Shown here one piece after another: positions 7,601-16,265 of a stretch of 46,732 bases of DNA. The notes below the pieces were generated by a model, which made no database searches, was not told the DNA's origin, and worked only from the letters and a program-made list of their open reading frames with translations. This stretch comes from Lachnospiraceae bacterium (GTDB lineage Bacteria; Bacillota; Clostridia; Lachnospirales; Lachnospiraceae): the NCBI GenBank assembly GCA_024689465.1, contig JAILDL010000180.1, forward strand, positions 1 to 46,732. The letters run 5' to 3'. The position numbers and the translations under genes were made by a program. Position 1 is the first letter of the stretch. Each line of letters opens with the position of its first letter.

Positions 7601-9874
7601 TTACATCTTCAGGAACGCTTCCTCGTCGTACAGCTCCTTGGGAACTGCGGTACCGCAGGCCTTGATCTTGCTGATGACACCGGTGATATGGTGAACCTTC
7701 TGACCGTTCAGGATCTTGTACTTGTTCAGCATGTCGCTGTACAGCGGGTTGGTGCCCAGCTGTTCCCGGATCTCGCTCTTAAAGGGACAGTAGCGGAAGA
7801 GGATGACACGGGCCACCTTGTTAAGGCGGGGCGAACCGTTTCCTTCATACTGGATCCAGGAATCGTAATCCATCACGAACATCTCCTTGTAGCTGTTCTT
7901 TGCCTTCTGGAGATTGATGCGGATCTTGTCCTTGGCATCGGTGCTCAGATCGTTATTCTTCTTATAGAACTGTACATAATCGAAATATTCGCTGGTCAGG
8001 GAGGCTTCCGTTACGTCGTTCCAACGGGAACCCTGTTCGCGTTTGCACATCTCCCAACGATACTCGGCGGTCAGCCGGTTGATCAGCTTTGCGGGATTCT
8101 CCAGCTGGAAGATGGACAGGGCCATACGGGCAGGGGTGGTACGTTTTCTGCCTTCGATCTCCTGCCACATGACCGGCCGGAAGCCGATGTTGGGCATCAG
8201 GATAAAGTTGGGCAGGATCTCTACGTGATAATATTCCTTGCTGATACCGCCACCGGGGTTGGAGATGATGGTCTGGTGGAAGTATGCGGAGTAATCATAG
8301 GAACGGATCCGATCCAGGGCTTCCTGGACCTTCTTTCTGGTCATGACCACTTCGTCCAGATTGCGGATCACATCATGCTCGGAGAGCACCGGGCAGAAGG
8401 TTGCGATCTTTCCGTAGGTGATCTTGTTGGCGGATACGAAGAAGTTCTGGAGCTCAAAGAGCATCTTTTCATGCTTGTCATCCAGCATCTTCTTATACTG
8501 TTCTTCGGTGATCTTGCCGCTGGATTTGGACTCCCGGAGGGACTCGCTGTAATCCATATCAAATTCGTTTCGGCTGGGTTCGACTTTTCCTTCCAGAATA
8601 AGGGAGAGCCAGTCGAAGAAGGTATAGACGTTATCTCCTACCATGGAGCCGATCTGATCGGCCATCCGGTAGAGCAATCGGGCATTTTCCATTCCCGCAA
8701 GGTCTGCATCCACATACCCGAAATAAAGGAACATACGGGGGATCACCGGGATCAGGGCATCGCTTAGTGCATGCTCTACCACGCCGGTATAGATGCGGTA
8801 GAACTTCTCTGTGAGAGACATGCGCAGTCTGCGGTCCTCATCGTCGGTGGAGGTACGGTCGGGCATGGCCTTGTACTGGGACAGCACATCGGTAAAGGCT
8901 TCCCGAAGCTCCGGATCTGCGTCGGAATAATCCAGGATCGTGCCCAGGGAACCCACCAGCTCCTGACTGAGTTCATCGGATACCGGTGCTTCTTCGGCCT
9001 GTTGCGGTGCGGATTCGTACAGGGCAATAACAGATTGCCACTCTTTGCGTCTGTTTGCAATTAACTCCCGGTTGATGGCAGGCAGGCTCTCTGCTTTCTC
9101 CAGAAGGGCGTCGGCCAGTGCCTGGAGCTTTGCACCGTCGGTGGCATTGGCTTTGATCAGCTTGGGATACATGCTGGTCAGGATGTCCAGAAGATCCATA
9201 TGATCTTCGCTGATCAGCTGGTTGCAGGCACCGGTCACATATTCATTCTGTCCTTCCGCAACGGAGAGGATGATGTTCACATCTTCCGCTACTTTTCCCA
9301 GAAGTCCGAACTGGAAGCCTGGATCCAGGAACAGGGGATTCTTGGTTTTTGAAGCCAGGGTCATCTTCAGGGATTCGTAGTAAGGCGGGATCCAGGAAGG
9401 GATGGGCTGGTCTTCTTCAAAGGGGGTGATGCCTTCGCCGGGGAGAGAGCGGACGATCAGGGCGTTCTTGCGGCTGATCTCCACGTACTGCTCGTACAGG
9501 CTTTTGGCAAAGGTATACAGATCCCCGCACTGAGCATTCTGCAGCTCAAATGCCTTTAACAGACGGGAGATCTGTCTGCAGGCGGAGCAGGTGAACAGAT
9601 AGGCATACTCTTTCCCTTTCCGGCACCAGTCCACGCTGAACTGGGAGGACTGGAAAGGATAGGGGATCACGGTTGTATTCTTAATGGTGTCGTATTCCAG
9701 AAGATAGGTGGAAGAGAGCAGGTCGATGATCCCTGCGGCATCTCCCTTGTCCAGATTAAAACTCAGACCGTTTATGGAAGCTTTTACGCCTCCTTCTGCA
9801 ATGACGGAAAAGGATGCGACCTTGGTCTCGGTGTCGTATATGGTTTCATTTATGTTGTAACTTTTAGCGGCCAT
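7601..9874 (-). CDS. Unknown 757-residue soluble protein, partner of the zinc-ribbon gene
   Basis: I do not recognise the family. The protein has no signal peptide or clear membrane span and looks cytoplasmic. The N-terminal 100 residues are beta-rich. A CSAC motif sits at residues 96-99 with another Cys at 116. The middle (about 120-480) is helical and acidic. The C-terminal part has a region near PNFILMPNIGFRPVMWQEI and ends VPKELYDEEAFLKM. Start ATG at 9874 has GGAGG upstream and a good promoter 30-60 bp away. It is the first gene of the minus-strand operon with the zinc-ribbon membrane protein and the phosphoesterase, so a joint envelope-linked role is possible. This is an inference from position only. 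Confidence 0.6.
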   Translation of the reverse strand: MAAKSYNINETIYDTETKVASFSVIAEGGVKASINGLSFNLDKGDAAGIIDLLSSTYLLEYDTIKNTTVIPYPFQSSQFSVDWCRKGKEYAYLFTCSACRQISRLLKAFELQNAQCGDLYTFAKSLYEQYVEISRKNALIVRSLPGEGITPFEEDQPIPSWIPPYYESLKMTLASKTKNPLFLDPGFQFGLLGKVAEDVNIILSVAEGQNEYVTGACNQLISEDHMDLLDILTSMYPKLIKANATDGAKLQALADALLEKAESLPAINRELIANRRKEWQSVIALYESAPQQAEEAPVSDELSQELVGSLGTILDYSDADPELREAFTDVLSQYKAMPDRTSTDDEDRRLRMSLTEKFYRIYTGVVEHALSDALIPVIPRMFLYFGYVDADLAGMENARLLYRMADQIGSMVGDNVYTFFDWLSLILEGKVEPSRNEFDMDYSESLRESKSSGKITEEQYKKMLDDKHEKMLFELQNFFVSANKITYGKIATFCPVLSEHDVIRNLDEVVMTRKKVQEALDRIRSYDYSAYFHQTIISNPGGGISKEYYHVEILPNFILMPNIGFRPVMWQEIEGRKRTTPARMALSIFQLENPAKLINRLTAEYRWEMCKREQGSRWNDVTEASLTSEYFDYVQFYKKNNDLSTDAKDKIRINLQKAKNSYKEMFVMDYDSWIQYEGNGSPRLNKVARVILFRYCPFKSEIREQLGTNPLYSDMLNKYKILNGQKVHHITGVISKIKACGTAVPKELYDEEAFLKM

Positions 9875-9904
9875 AGTGCCTCCATGTCAAAAATACCTTA
9901 TTTT

Positions 9905-9933
9905 ATTATAAGGGTCGGTTTCTAAAATGTGAA
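9905..9933 (-). promoter_or_regulatory. Sigma-A-type promoter of the zinc-ribbon operon
   Basis: Read on the minus strand: TTCACA (9928-9933), a spacer of exactly 17 bp, then a perfect TATAAT (9905-9910). The start site would fall near 9898, giving a leader of about 24 nt with GGAGG ahead of the 9874 start. Confidence 0.75.
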
Positions 9934-9977
9934 TAGCCTATGAATCGGGAAAAATGAAAAATGTGTCATTTTTTTTC

Positions 9978-10006
9978 TGTACAAAATTTTTAAGATTTGC
10001 TATGAT
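9978..10006 (+). promoter_or_regulatory. Probable promoter of the 10091 gene
   Basis: TGTACA (9978-9983), a 17-bp spacer and TATGAT (10001-10006). The predicted start lies near 10013, just before a hairpin with a T-run, leaving a leader of about 78 nt. Confidence 0.5.
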
Positions 10007-10025
10007 TAATACGCTAGTCTGTGGG

Positions 10026-10055
10026 AGTGTGACTTCCTGAAAAATCACACTTTTT
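10026..10055 (+). terminator. Leader hairpin with T-run (possible attenuator)
   Basis: AGTGTGA (10026-10032) pairs with TCACACT (10045-10051), and five T residues cover 10051-10055. The 7-bp stem and 12-nt loop make it weak. It lies between the predicted transcription start and the ribosome site of the 10091 gene, where it could cause partial early termination. Confidence 0.45.
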
Positions 10056-10090
10056 CGGGCCGCAATCCGTACGAGGAGGGACCTTTTAAG

Positions 10091-10561
10091 TTGGAAGATA
10101 AGCTTGCCGGTGTAATGGAAACAATTGAAAAGTACCGGGCCGATGTTCAGAAGATGGACCGCTATATCACCTATCTGTCATCCAAGAGAGATCAAGCTGT
10201 CATGCAAAACTACGAAGGGGATTCCACCGGAGGGCCGTCCACGGTGATGCATTTCCCGGTATATGATTCCGGACTCATGACATTCGTCAAAGAAGCGCAG
10301 AATACGGTCTTTATGGACCGTAATTATCCATATGTTTATTCCAGATATCGCATCAAGGGGGTTGAAGATGAACGCAGGCTCATTGAGCAGGCCGATGTTA
10401 AGACATTCGACGTGCTCTGCGGTATTCTGTCCCGATATGTTCTGCTTGGCCAGCGGCGCAGCAGTGTATGGGCAGACGGAGTGAAGGAGGGCATTTTCCT
10501 GGATATCATCCTGAAGATGCAGTCCATCATTACCTATTGGGATACGACATTCGAGAAGTGA
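10091..10561 (+). CDS. DUF6508-like small protein, function unknown
   Basis: A 156-residue soluble protein with no signal or membrane span. The start is a TTG at 10091, chosen because GAGGAGGGA (10073-10081) sits 9 bp upstream; no closer ATG exists. The C-terminal half (FDVLCGILSRYVLL, then GVKEGIFLDIILKM) resembles the pattern of DUF6508 proteins, where a leucine-rich helix and a conserved (E/G)G-x-hydrophobic segment precede a final helix. This match is from memory of the pattern and is tentative. No function is known to me. It is followed after 31 bp by the TetR gene in the same direction, so the two are probably co-transcribed. Confidence 0.6.
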   Translation: MEDKLAGVMETIEKYRADVQKMDRYITYLSSKRDQAVMQNYEGDSTGGPSTVMHFPVYDSGLMTFVKEAQNTVFMDRNYPYVYSRYRIKGVEDERRLIEQADVKTFDVLCGILSRYVLLGQRRSSVWADGVKEGIFLDIILKMQSIITYWDTTFEK

Positions 10562-10592
10562 TAGAATCTTAGGGGAACGGAACACATTTACT

Positions 10593-11180
10593 ATGGGCGA
10601 GAAGTCAGTCAAGAAAAAGCAGTACATTCTGAACACCGCGCGCAAGGTCTTTATGGAAAAGGGATATTCGGCTGTTACGATGAAAGATATCGTAGATGCC
10701 TGCGAGATCAGCCGTGGTGGTCTGTATTTATATTTCGGCAGTACCGACGAACTGTTTCGTGAGGTGCTCAAGCTGGAATCCGAGGAGACCGATGATACCT
10801 TTGCCGGGCAGATCGGGGAGAATCCCACTCCATCGGATATTCTGGCAGTATTTTTAAAGGAGCAGAAGAAGGAACTTCTGCATAAGGGTGATTCCCTCAC
10901 CATTGCCAAATATGAGTATTTATTTGCCAACAGTGAGATCCCCCGAAAGGATAATTATCTTCGAAAACAGTTTGAGACCGGTGTAAAGGTTTTGACCAAA
11001 CTGTTTGAATCCGGCAATGAAGCGGGTGAGTTCTCCTGTGAGGACCCGGCCGGCACCGCCCGCAATTTTATGTACGTCATAGAAGGACTTAAGATCACAT
11101 CCCAGACCATCGGGATCACGGAACAGACAGTGGATAAGGAACTGATGTTTTTAATGCAGGGACTTGGAATAACGAATTAG
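10593..11180 (+). CDS. TetR/AcrR-family transcriptional regulator
   Basis: A 195-residue protein with the TetR N-terminal DNA-binding domain at about 9-55: ILNTARKVFMEKGYSAVTM, then the helix-turn-helix DIVDACEISRGGLYLYFGS, which matches the family consensus closely. The remaining 140 residues form the helical ligand-binding and dimer domain, whose ligand cannot be read from the sequence. The ribosome site AGGGGAACGGA lies 12 bp before ATG 10593. The gene follows the DUF6508-like gene and is closed by a strong terminator before purL, so it does not belong to the nucleotide operon. Its likely target is its own operon, but no clear inverted repeat was identified near the 9978 promoter. Confidence 0.88.
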   Translation: MGEKSVKKKQYILNTARKVFMEKGYSAVTMKDIVDACEISRGGLYLYFGSTDELFREVLKLESEETDDTFAGQIGENPTPSDILAVFLKEQKKELLHKGDSLTIAKYEYLFANSEIPRKDNYLRKQFETGVKVLTKLFESGNEAGEFSCEDPAGTARNFMYVIEGLKITSQTIGITEQTVDKELMFLMQGLGITN

Positions 11181-11185
11181 TTAAC

Positions 11186-11223
11186 AAATGCTTCAGAGGG
11201 GAACGATTCTTCTGAGGCATTTT
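11186..11223 (+). terminator. Rho-independent terminator after the TetR gene
   Basis: ATGCTTCAGA (11188-11197) pairs with TCTGAGGCAT (11211-11220) over 10 bp with one G-U pair. Flanking A-T pairs extend it to 11186 and 11222, and a short T-run follows. It begins 6 bp after the TetR stop and insulates purL. Confidence 0.75.
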
Positions 11224-11285
11224 GTCTGCAATCAGACAATATTATGAAACACTATATTTCCACAAAGAAAGAGGAGACAAACCAA

Positions 11286-14200
11286 ATGGATCACGTGCGA
11301 CGAATCTACGTTGAAAAAAAACCACCCTACGCGGTAAAAGCAAGGGAACTGAAGGAGGAGATCCTCAGCTACCTGCAGATCCGGGAAGTACGGGATGTGC
11401 GTGTATTGATTCGCTATGATGTAGAACATATTTCCGATGAGGTATTTGAGAGAGCCTGTCATACTGTTTTTTCAGAACCTCCCGTTGATACCCTGTATCG
11501 GGAGACGATCGAACTGGGAGAAGACAGCCATGTATTTTCCGTGGAATTTCTGCCTGGACAGTTTGATCAGAGAGCAGATTCCGCCGTACAGTGTGTACGT
11601 TTCCTGAAGGAAGACGAGCAGCCTGTGATCCAGACCGCCGTTACCTATGTTGTCGAAGGAGCGGTATCCGAGGAAGATATGGAACGGATCAAGGCCTACT
11701 GTATCAATCCCGTGGATTCCAGAGAGTCCGGTATGGAAAAGCCTGCGACGCTGGACGTACAGTATGATGAGCCGGAAGATGTACGGATCTTTACCGGTTT
11801 TTCCGCTATGCCGGAAGAGGAACTGAAGGCTCTTTACGATTCCCTGGATCTGGCTATGACCTTTAATGACTTTAAGCATATCCAGAACTACTTTGCAGGA
11901 GAAGAGCACCGGGATCCTTCCATGACGGAGATCCGCGTGCTGGATACCTACTGGTCCGATCACTGCCGTCACACCACCTTCTCTACGGAGCTGAAGAACG
12001 TATCCTTCGGAGAGGGCTACTATCGTGTGCCCATGGAGACCACCTACCAGAGCTACTTAGATACCAGAGAAGAGCTGTACGCAGGCCGGGACGACAAGTT
12101 TGTCTGCCTGATGGACCTGGCGCTCATGGGTATGAAGAAGCTGCGGGAAGACGGCAAGCTGGAAGACATGGAGAAGTCCGATGAAAACAACGCCTGCTCC
12201 ATCGTTGTTCCGGTGGAGATGGACTACGGCGACGGTCCTGTGACCGAAGAGTGGCTGGTATTCTTTAAGAACGAGACCCACAACCATCCTACGGAGATCG
12301 AGCCCTTCGGTGGTGCTGCCACCTGTCTGGGCGGTGCGATCCGTGATCCCTTATCCGGACGTGGGTATGTATATCAGGCCATGCGTGTGACCGGTGCTGC
12401 CGATCCCACGGTGCCGATTTCCGCTACCCTGCATGGGAAGCTGAGTCAGAAGAAGCTGGTGCGGGAAGCCGCTGCCGGTTATTCTTCCTACGGAAACCAG
12501 ATTGGTCTGGCTACCGGTTATGTAAAGGAAATCTATCATCCCAACTATGTGGCAAAGCGTATGGAGATCGGTGCCGTTATGGGCGCTGCTCCCAGAAGAT
12601 GCGTGGTACGTGAGAATGCAGATCCCGGAGATATCATCATCCTCCTGGGCGGCCGTACCGGTCGTGACGGCTGTGGCGGTGCAACCGGATCCTCCAAGGC
12701 ACATAATGATGAATCCACCTTAAAGTGCGGTGCAGAGGTACAGAAGGGTAATGCGCCTACCGAGCGTAAGATCCAGAGACTGTTCCGCAGAGAAGAAGTT
12801 GCCCACCTGATCAAGAAGTGTAACGACTTTGGTGCAGGCGGTGTTTCCGTTGCCATCGGCGAGCTTGCTCCCGGTCTGTGCGTGGATCTGGACAAGGTAC
12901 CCAAGAAGTACGCAGGTCTGGACGGAACCGAACTGGCGATCTCCGAATCCCAGGAGCGTATGGCTGTGGTAGTAGACCCCAAGGATGCAGAGCAGTTCCT
13001 TGCCTATGCGGCAGAAGAGAATCTGGAAGCCGTAAAGGTAGCGGTTGTGACCAAAGAGCCCAGATTGGTGCTGAACTGGAGAGGAAAGGCCATCGTTGAC
13101 CTGTCCCGTGCCTTCCTGGATACCAACGGAGCTCATCAGGAAACTGATGTAGCGGTTGCGATCCCGGATCAGGATAAGAATGTCCTGCATGAGATCGCCA
13201 TTCCCGCTGTAAAGGAAGCGCTGGATGAGGGAGATGTAAAGAAGGCCTGGTTAGCGGAATTATCCGATCTGAACGTATGCTCCCAGAAGGGTCTGGTAGA
13301 GCGGTTCGATTCCTCCATCGGTGCAGGAAGCGTGGTAATGCCTTACGGCGGAAAATACCAGCTTACGGAGACACAGAGTATGATCGCAAAACTCCCTGCA
13401 TTAAAGGGAAAGACGGATACCGTGACCATGATGAGCTACGGTTTTGATCCCATGATCTCTTCCTGGAGCCCGTATCACGGAGCAATCTACGCAGTGACCG
13501 AGTCCATGGCCCGTATTGTGGCTGCCGGCGGTGACTATGCAAAGATCCGTTTTACCTTCCAGGAGTATTTCCGCAGAATGAATGAACAGCCTCAGCGTTG
13601 GAGCCAGCCTTTTGCAGCTCTGCTGGGTGCTTACGATGCACAGATCGGGTACGGACTTCCTTCCATCGGCGGAAAGGATTCCATGTCCGGAACCTTTAAT
13701 GATATTGATGTTCCGCCTACGCTGGTTTCCTTTGCGGTGGATATCGCCAGAGAAAAAGACGTGATCACCCCGGAACTGAAGACACCCGGCAACAAGCTGA
13801 TCCTGTTTGAGATCGAGAAGGATGAGTACGATGTGCCCAAGTATTCCATGGTCATGGAGCTTTACGCAGCCATCCATTCCATGATCGGGGACGGAGACAT
13901 TGTTTCTGCTTACGCACTGGATGCCAAGGGTCTGGCAGCAGCTGTATCCAAGATGGCCTTCGGTAACAACCTGGGTGTAAAGATCAATGAAGAACTGGAT
14001 CCCGAGGAACTGTTCGCATTCGGTGTGGGCAGCATCCTGGCTGAGATCCCTGCAGATAAGACCGAAGCCCTTAAGAAGCTTTCCGACGATCTGGATGCAG
14101 ATTATGAGATCATCGGTGAAGTGACCGCAGAGTCGGTGATCACCTACAAGGATATGACCCTGGCGCTTTCCGAAGCTGTGGCTGCATGGAAGAAGCCTTT

Positions 14201-15098
14201 GGACAAGGTCTTCCCTTACAAGGCCGTACAGGATACCACGGAAGTGGCATCTCCCTTATACAAGGCAGACAGCATTTACGTCTGCAAAAACAAGGTGGCA
14301 AAGCCTACCGTATTCATCCCGGTATTCCCGGGCACAAACTGTGAGTACGATTCCGCCAGAGCCTTTGAAAATGCCGGTGCCGATACCAACATCCGCGTGT
14401 TTAGAAACCTCAGCGCTTCGGATATCAAGGAATCGGTGGAGGAATTTGCCTTAGCCATCAAGCAGGCACAGATCATCATGTTCCCCGGTGGCTTCTCTGC
14501 CGGTGACGAGCCCGATGGTTCCGCGAAGTTCTTCGCAACCGCCTTCCAGAATGAGACCATTAAGGAAGCGGTCAGCGATCTGTTAAACAACCGGGACGGT
14601 CTGGCACTGGGTATCTGTAACGGATTCCAGGCGCTGATCAAACTGGGACTGGTTCCCTACGGAGAAGTATGCGGCCAGAAGGAGGATTCTCCTACGCTTA
14701 CCTTTAATACCATCGGTCGTCATATTTCCAAGATGGCTTATATCAAGGTGGTTTCCAATAAGTCGCCCTGGATGATGCATGCAGAAGTGGGCAGGACCTA
14801 TGTCAATCCCGCTTCCCACGGAGAAGGTCGTTTCGTAGCACCTAAGGAGTGGCTGGATAGGCTCTTCGCAAACGGCCAGGTGGCCACCCAGTACGCGGAT
14901 CCCGAAGGAAACGTTTCCATGGACGAAGAATGGAACATCAACGGTTCCTACTGCTCCATTGAGGGTATCACTTCCCCCGACGGACGTGTCCTTGGTAAGA
15001 TGGCGCACTCCGAACGTCGCGGAGAGGGCGTTGCAATAAATATCTACGGAGAGCAGGATCTGCAGATCTTCCGCTCCGGTGTAGAATACTTCAAGTAA
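11286..15098 (+). CDS. purL: Phosphoribosylformylglycinamidine synthase, single-chain
   Basis: A 1270-residue enzyme of purine synthesis that converts FGAR, ATP and glutamine to FGAM. The synthetase part carries DTYWSDHCRHTTF, ETHNHPTEIEPFGGAATC and GGKDSMSGTF. The C-terminal class-I glutaminase has the nucleophile C1111 in GICNGFQ and the late block MAHSERRGEG with the catalytic His/Glu neighbourhood. This is the large fused form rather than the separate PurS/PurQ/PurL of Bacillus. ATG 11286 was chosen because GAGGAG lies 9 bp upstream and homologs begin near HVRRIYVEKK; an in-frame ATG at 11244 lacks a ribosome site. It is the first gene of purL-carA-carB, 14 bp before carA. No purine riboswitch is visible in the short leader. 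Confidence 0.95.
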   Translation: MDHVRRIYVEKKPPYAVKARELKEEILSYLQIREVRDVRVLIRYDVEHISDEVFERACHTVFSEPPVDTLYRETIELGEDSHVFSVEFLPGQFDQRADSAVQCVRFLKEDEQPVIQTAVTYVVEGAVSEEDMERIKAYCINPVDSRESGMEKPATLDVQYDEPEDVRIFTGFSAMPEEELKALYDSLDLAMTFNDFKHIQNYFAGEEHRDPSMTEIRVLDTYWSDHCRHTTFSTELKNVSFGEGYYRVPMETTYQSYLDTREELYAGRDDKFVCLMDLALMGMKKLREDGKLEDMEKSDENNACSIVVPVEMDYGDGPVTEEWLVFFKNETHNHPTEIEPFGGAATCLGGAIRDPLSGRGYVYQAMRVTGAADPTVPISATLHGKLSQKKLVREAAAGYSSYGNQIGLATGYVKEIYHPNYVAKRMEIGAVMGAAPRRCVVRENADPGDIIILLGGRTGRDGCGGATGSSKAHNDESTLKCGAEVQKGNAPTERKIQRLFRREEVAHLIKKCNDFGAGGVSVAIGELAPGLCVDLDKVPKKYAGLDGTELAISESQERMAVVVDPKDAEQFLAYAAEENLEAVKVAVVTKEPRLVLNWRGKAIVDLSRAFLDTNGAHQETDVAVAIPDQDKNVLHEIAIPAVKEALDEGDVKKAWLAELSDLNVCSQKGLVERFDSSIGAGSVVMPYGGKYQLTETQSMIAKLPALKGKTDTVTMMSYGFDPMISSWSPYHGAIYAVTESMARIVAAGGDYAKIRFTFQEYFRRMNEQPQRWSQPFAALLGAYDAQIGYGLPSIGGKDSMSGTFNDIDVPPTLVSFAVDIAREKDVITPELKTPGNKLILFEIEKDEYDVPKYSMVMELYAAIHSMIGDGDIVSAYALDAKGLAAAVSKMAFGNNLGVKINEELDPEELFAFGVGSILAEIPADKTEALKKLSDDLDADYEIIGEVTAESVITYKDMTLALSEAVAAWKKPLDKVFPYKAVQDTTEVASPLYKADSIYVCKNKVAKPTVFIPVFPGTNCEYDSARAFENAGADTNIRVFRNLSASDIKESVEEFALAIKQAQIIMFPGGFSAGDEPDGSAKFFATAFQNETIKEAVSDLLNNRDGLALGICNGFQALIKLGLVPYGEVCGQKEDSPTLTFNTIGRHISKMAYIKVVSNKSPWMMHAEVGRTYVNPASHGEGRFVAPKEWLDRLFANGQVATQYADPEGNVSMDEEWNINGSYCSIEGITSPDGRVLGKMAHSERRGEGVAINIYGEQDLQIFRSGVEYFK

Positions 15099-15112
15099 GA
15101 AGGTTACAGTGC

Positions 15113-16261
15113 ATGAAGGCATATCTTATTTTAGAAGACGGAACGGTATTTGAGGGCACCCATATCGGTGCCGAGAAGGAAGTGGTCAGCGAGATCGTAT
15201 TTAATACCTCTATGGCCGGTTACCTGGAAGTACTCACCGATCCGTCCTATGCAGGACAGGCCGTTTGTATGACCTATCCGCTGATCGGAAATTACGGCAT
15301 CTGCCGGGCAGACATGGAATCAAAGAAGGCCTGGCCCGATGCCCTCATTGTACGGGAGCTGTCCCGGACACCCAGCAACTTCCGCAGTGATCTCTCCATT
15401 CAGGAGTTTCTGGAGGAGCAGGGGATTCCGGGGATTGCCGGGATCGATACCAGAGCCCTGACCCGGATCCTTCGGGAAAAGGGAACCATGAACGGTATGA
15501 TCACCACCAGAAAGCAGGAGTTTGCCCAGGTAGAGCCGGTTTTAAAGGCTTATACCACCGGTAAGGTGGTGGAGAAGGTGACCTGTGACAAAGCCTACGT
15601 GACCAAAGGCTATGATCACATCCTGCCCCATCTGGACGAAAACGATCCGGCTGCAAAGCCCGGGATCGTAAAGGAATTAAACGGCGCAGGCCTTAAGGTA
15701 GCGCTGATGGACTTTGGCGCAAAGAATAATATCATCCGTTCCCTGGCCCTTCGCGGGTGCGAAGTGACGGTGTATCCTGCACTGACCAGTGCAGAGGAGA
15801 TCTTATCTTCCCATCCCGATGGCATTATGCTCAGTAACGGCCCCGGAGATCCCAAGGAATGCACCTCTGTCATTGAAGAGATCAAAAAGCTCTATGCATC
15901 CGATGTGCCCATTTTTGCCATCTGTCTGGGACACCAGCTCATGGCGCTGGCGACCGGTGCGGATACCTATAAGATGAAATACGGTCACCGCGGAGGAAAC
16001 CATCCGGTAAAGGATCTTTCCACCGGACGGGTGTATATTTCCTCGCAGAATCACGGCTATGTGGTGGATACGGACAAACTGGATCCGAAGATCGCCACCC
16101 CTGCGTTTATCAATGTAAACGATCAGACCAACGAAGGGCTTACCTATACCGGAAAGAAGATCTTCACGGTGCAGTTCCACCCGGAAGCCTGCCCCGGACC
16201 TCAGGATACCGGTTTTCTATTTGACCGGTTCATCCGGATGATGAAGGAAGGGGAGGAGTAG
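15113..16261 (+). CDS. carA: Carbamoyl-phosphate synthase small (glutaminase) subunit
   Basis: A 382-residue protein of normal length. It hydrolyses glutamine and channels ammonia to CarB for carbamoyl phosphate, used in pyrimidine and arginine synthesis. The N-terminal CPSase domain (1-150) includes NTSMAGYLEVLTDPSYAGQ. The class-I amidotransferase domain (195-375) has the nucleophile C271 in FAICLGHQL and the His/Glu pair H356 and E358 in QFHPEACPGP. The ATG at 15113 lies 14 bp after the purL stop with AGAAGG upstream. carB starts 4 bp after its stop. No PyrR-type attenuator or other pyrimidine signal was seen ahead of it. Confidence 0.96.
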   Translation: MKAYLILEDGTVFEGTHIGAEKEVVSEIVFNTSMAGYLEVLTDPSYAGQAVCMTYPLIGNYGICRADMESKKAWPDALIVRELSRTPSNFRSDLSIQEFLEEQGIPGIAGIDTRALTRILREKGTMNGMITTRKQEFAQVEPVLKAYTTGKVVEKVTCDKAYVTKGYDHILPHLDENDPAAKPGIVKELNGAGLKVALMDFGAKNNIIRSLALRGCEVTVYPALTSAEEILSSHPDGIMLSNGPGDPKECTSVIEEIKKLYASDVPIFAICLGHQLMALATGADTYKMKYGHRGGNHPVKDLSTGRVYISSQNHGYVVDTDKLDPKIATPAFINVNDQTNEGLTYTGKKIFTVQFHPEACPGPQDTGFLFDRFIRMMKEGEE

Positions 16262-16265
16262 AAAA

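Noticed and set aside
6800-8767. A 655-codon open frame on the plus strand across two genes
   Set aside because: It lies opposite the Ala/Glu/Arg repeat and the 757-residue gene; its Ser/Cys/Phe repeats mirror the GC-rich repeat. No ribosome site.
11244-11285. Upstream in-frame ATG for purL
   Set aside because: No ribosome site; GAGGAG points to 11286, where the family N-terminus begins.
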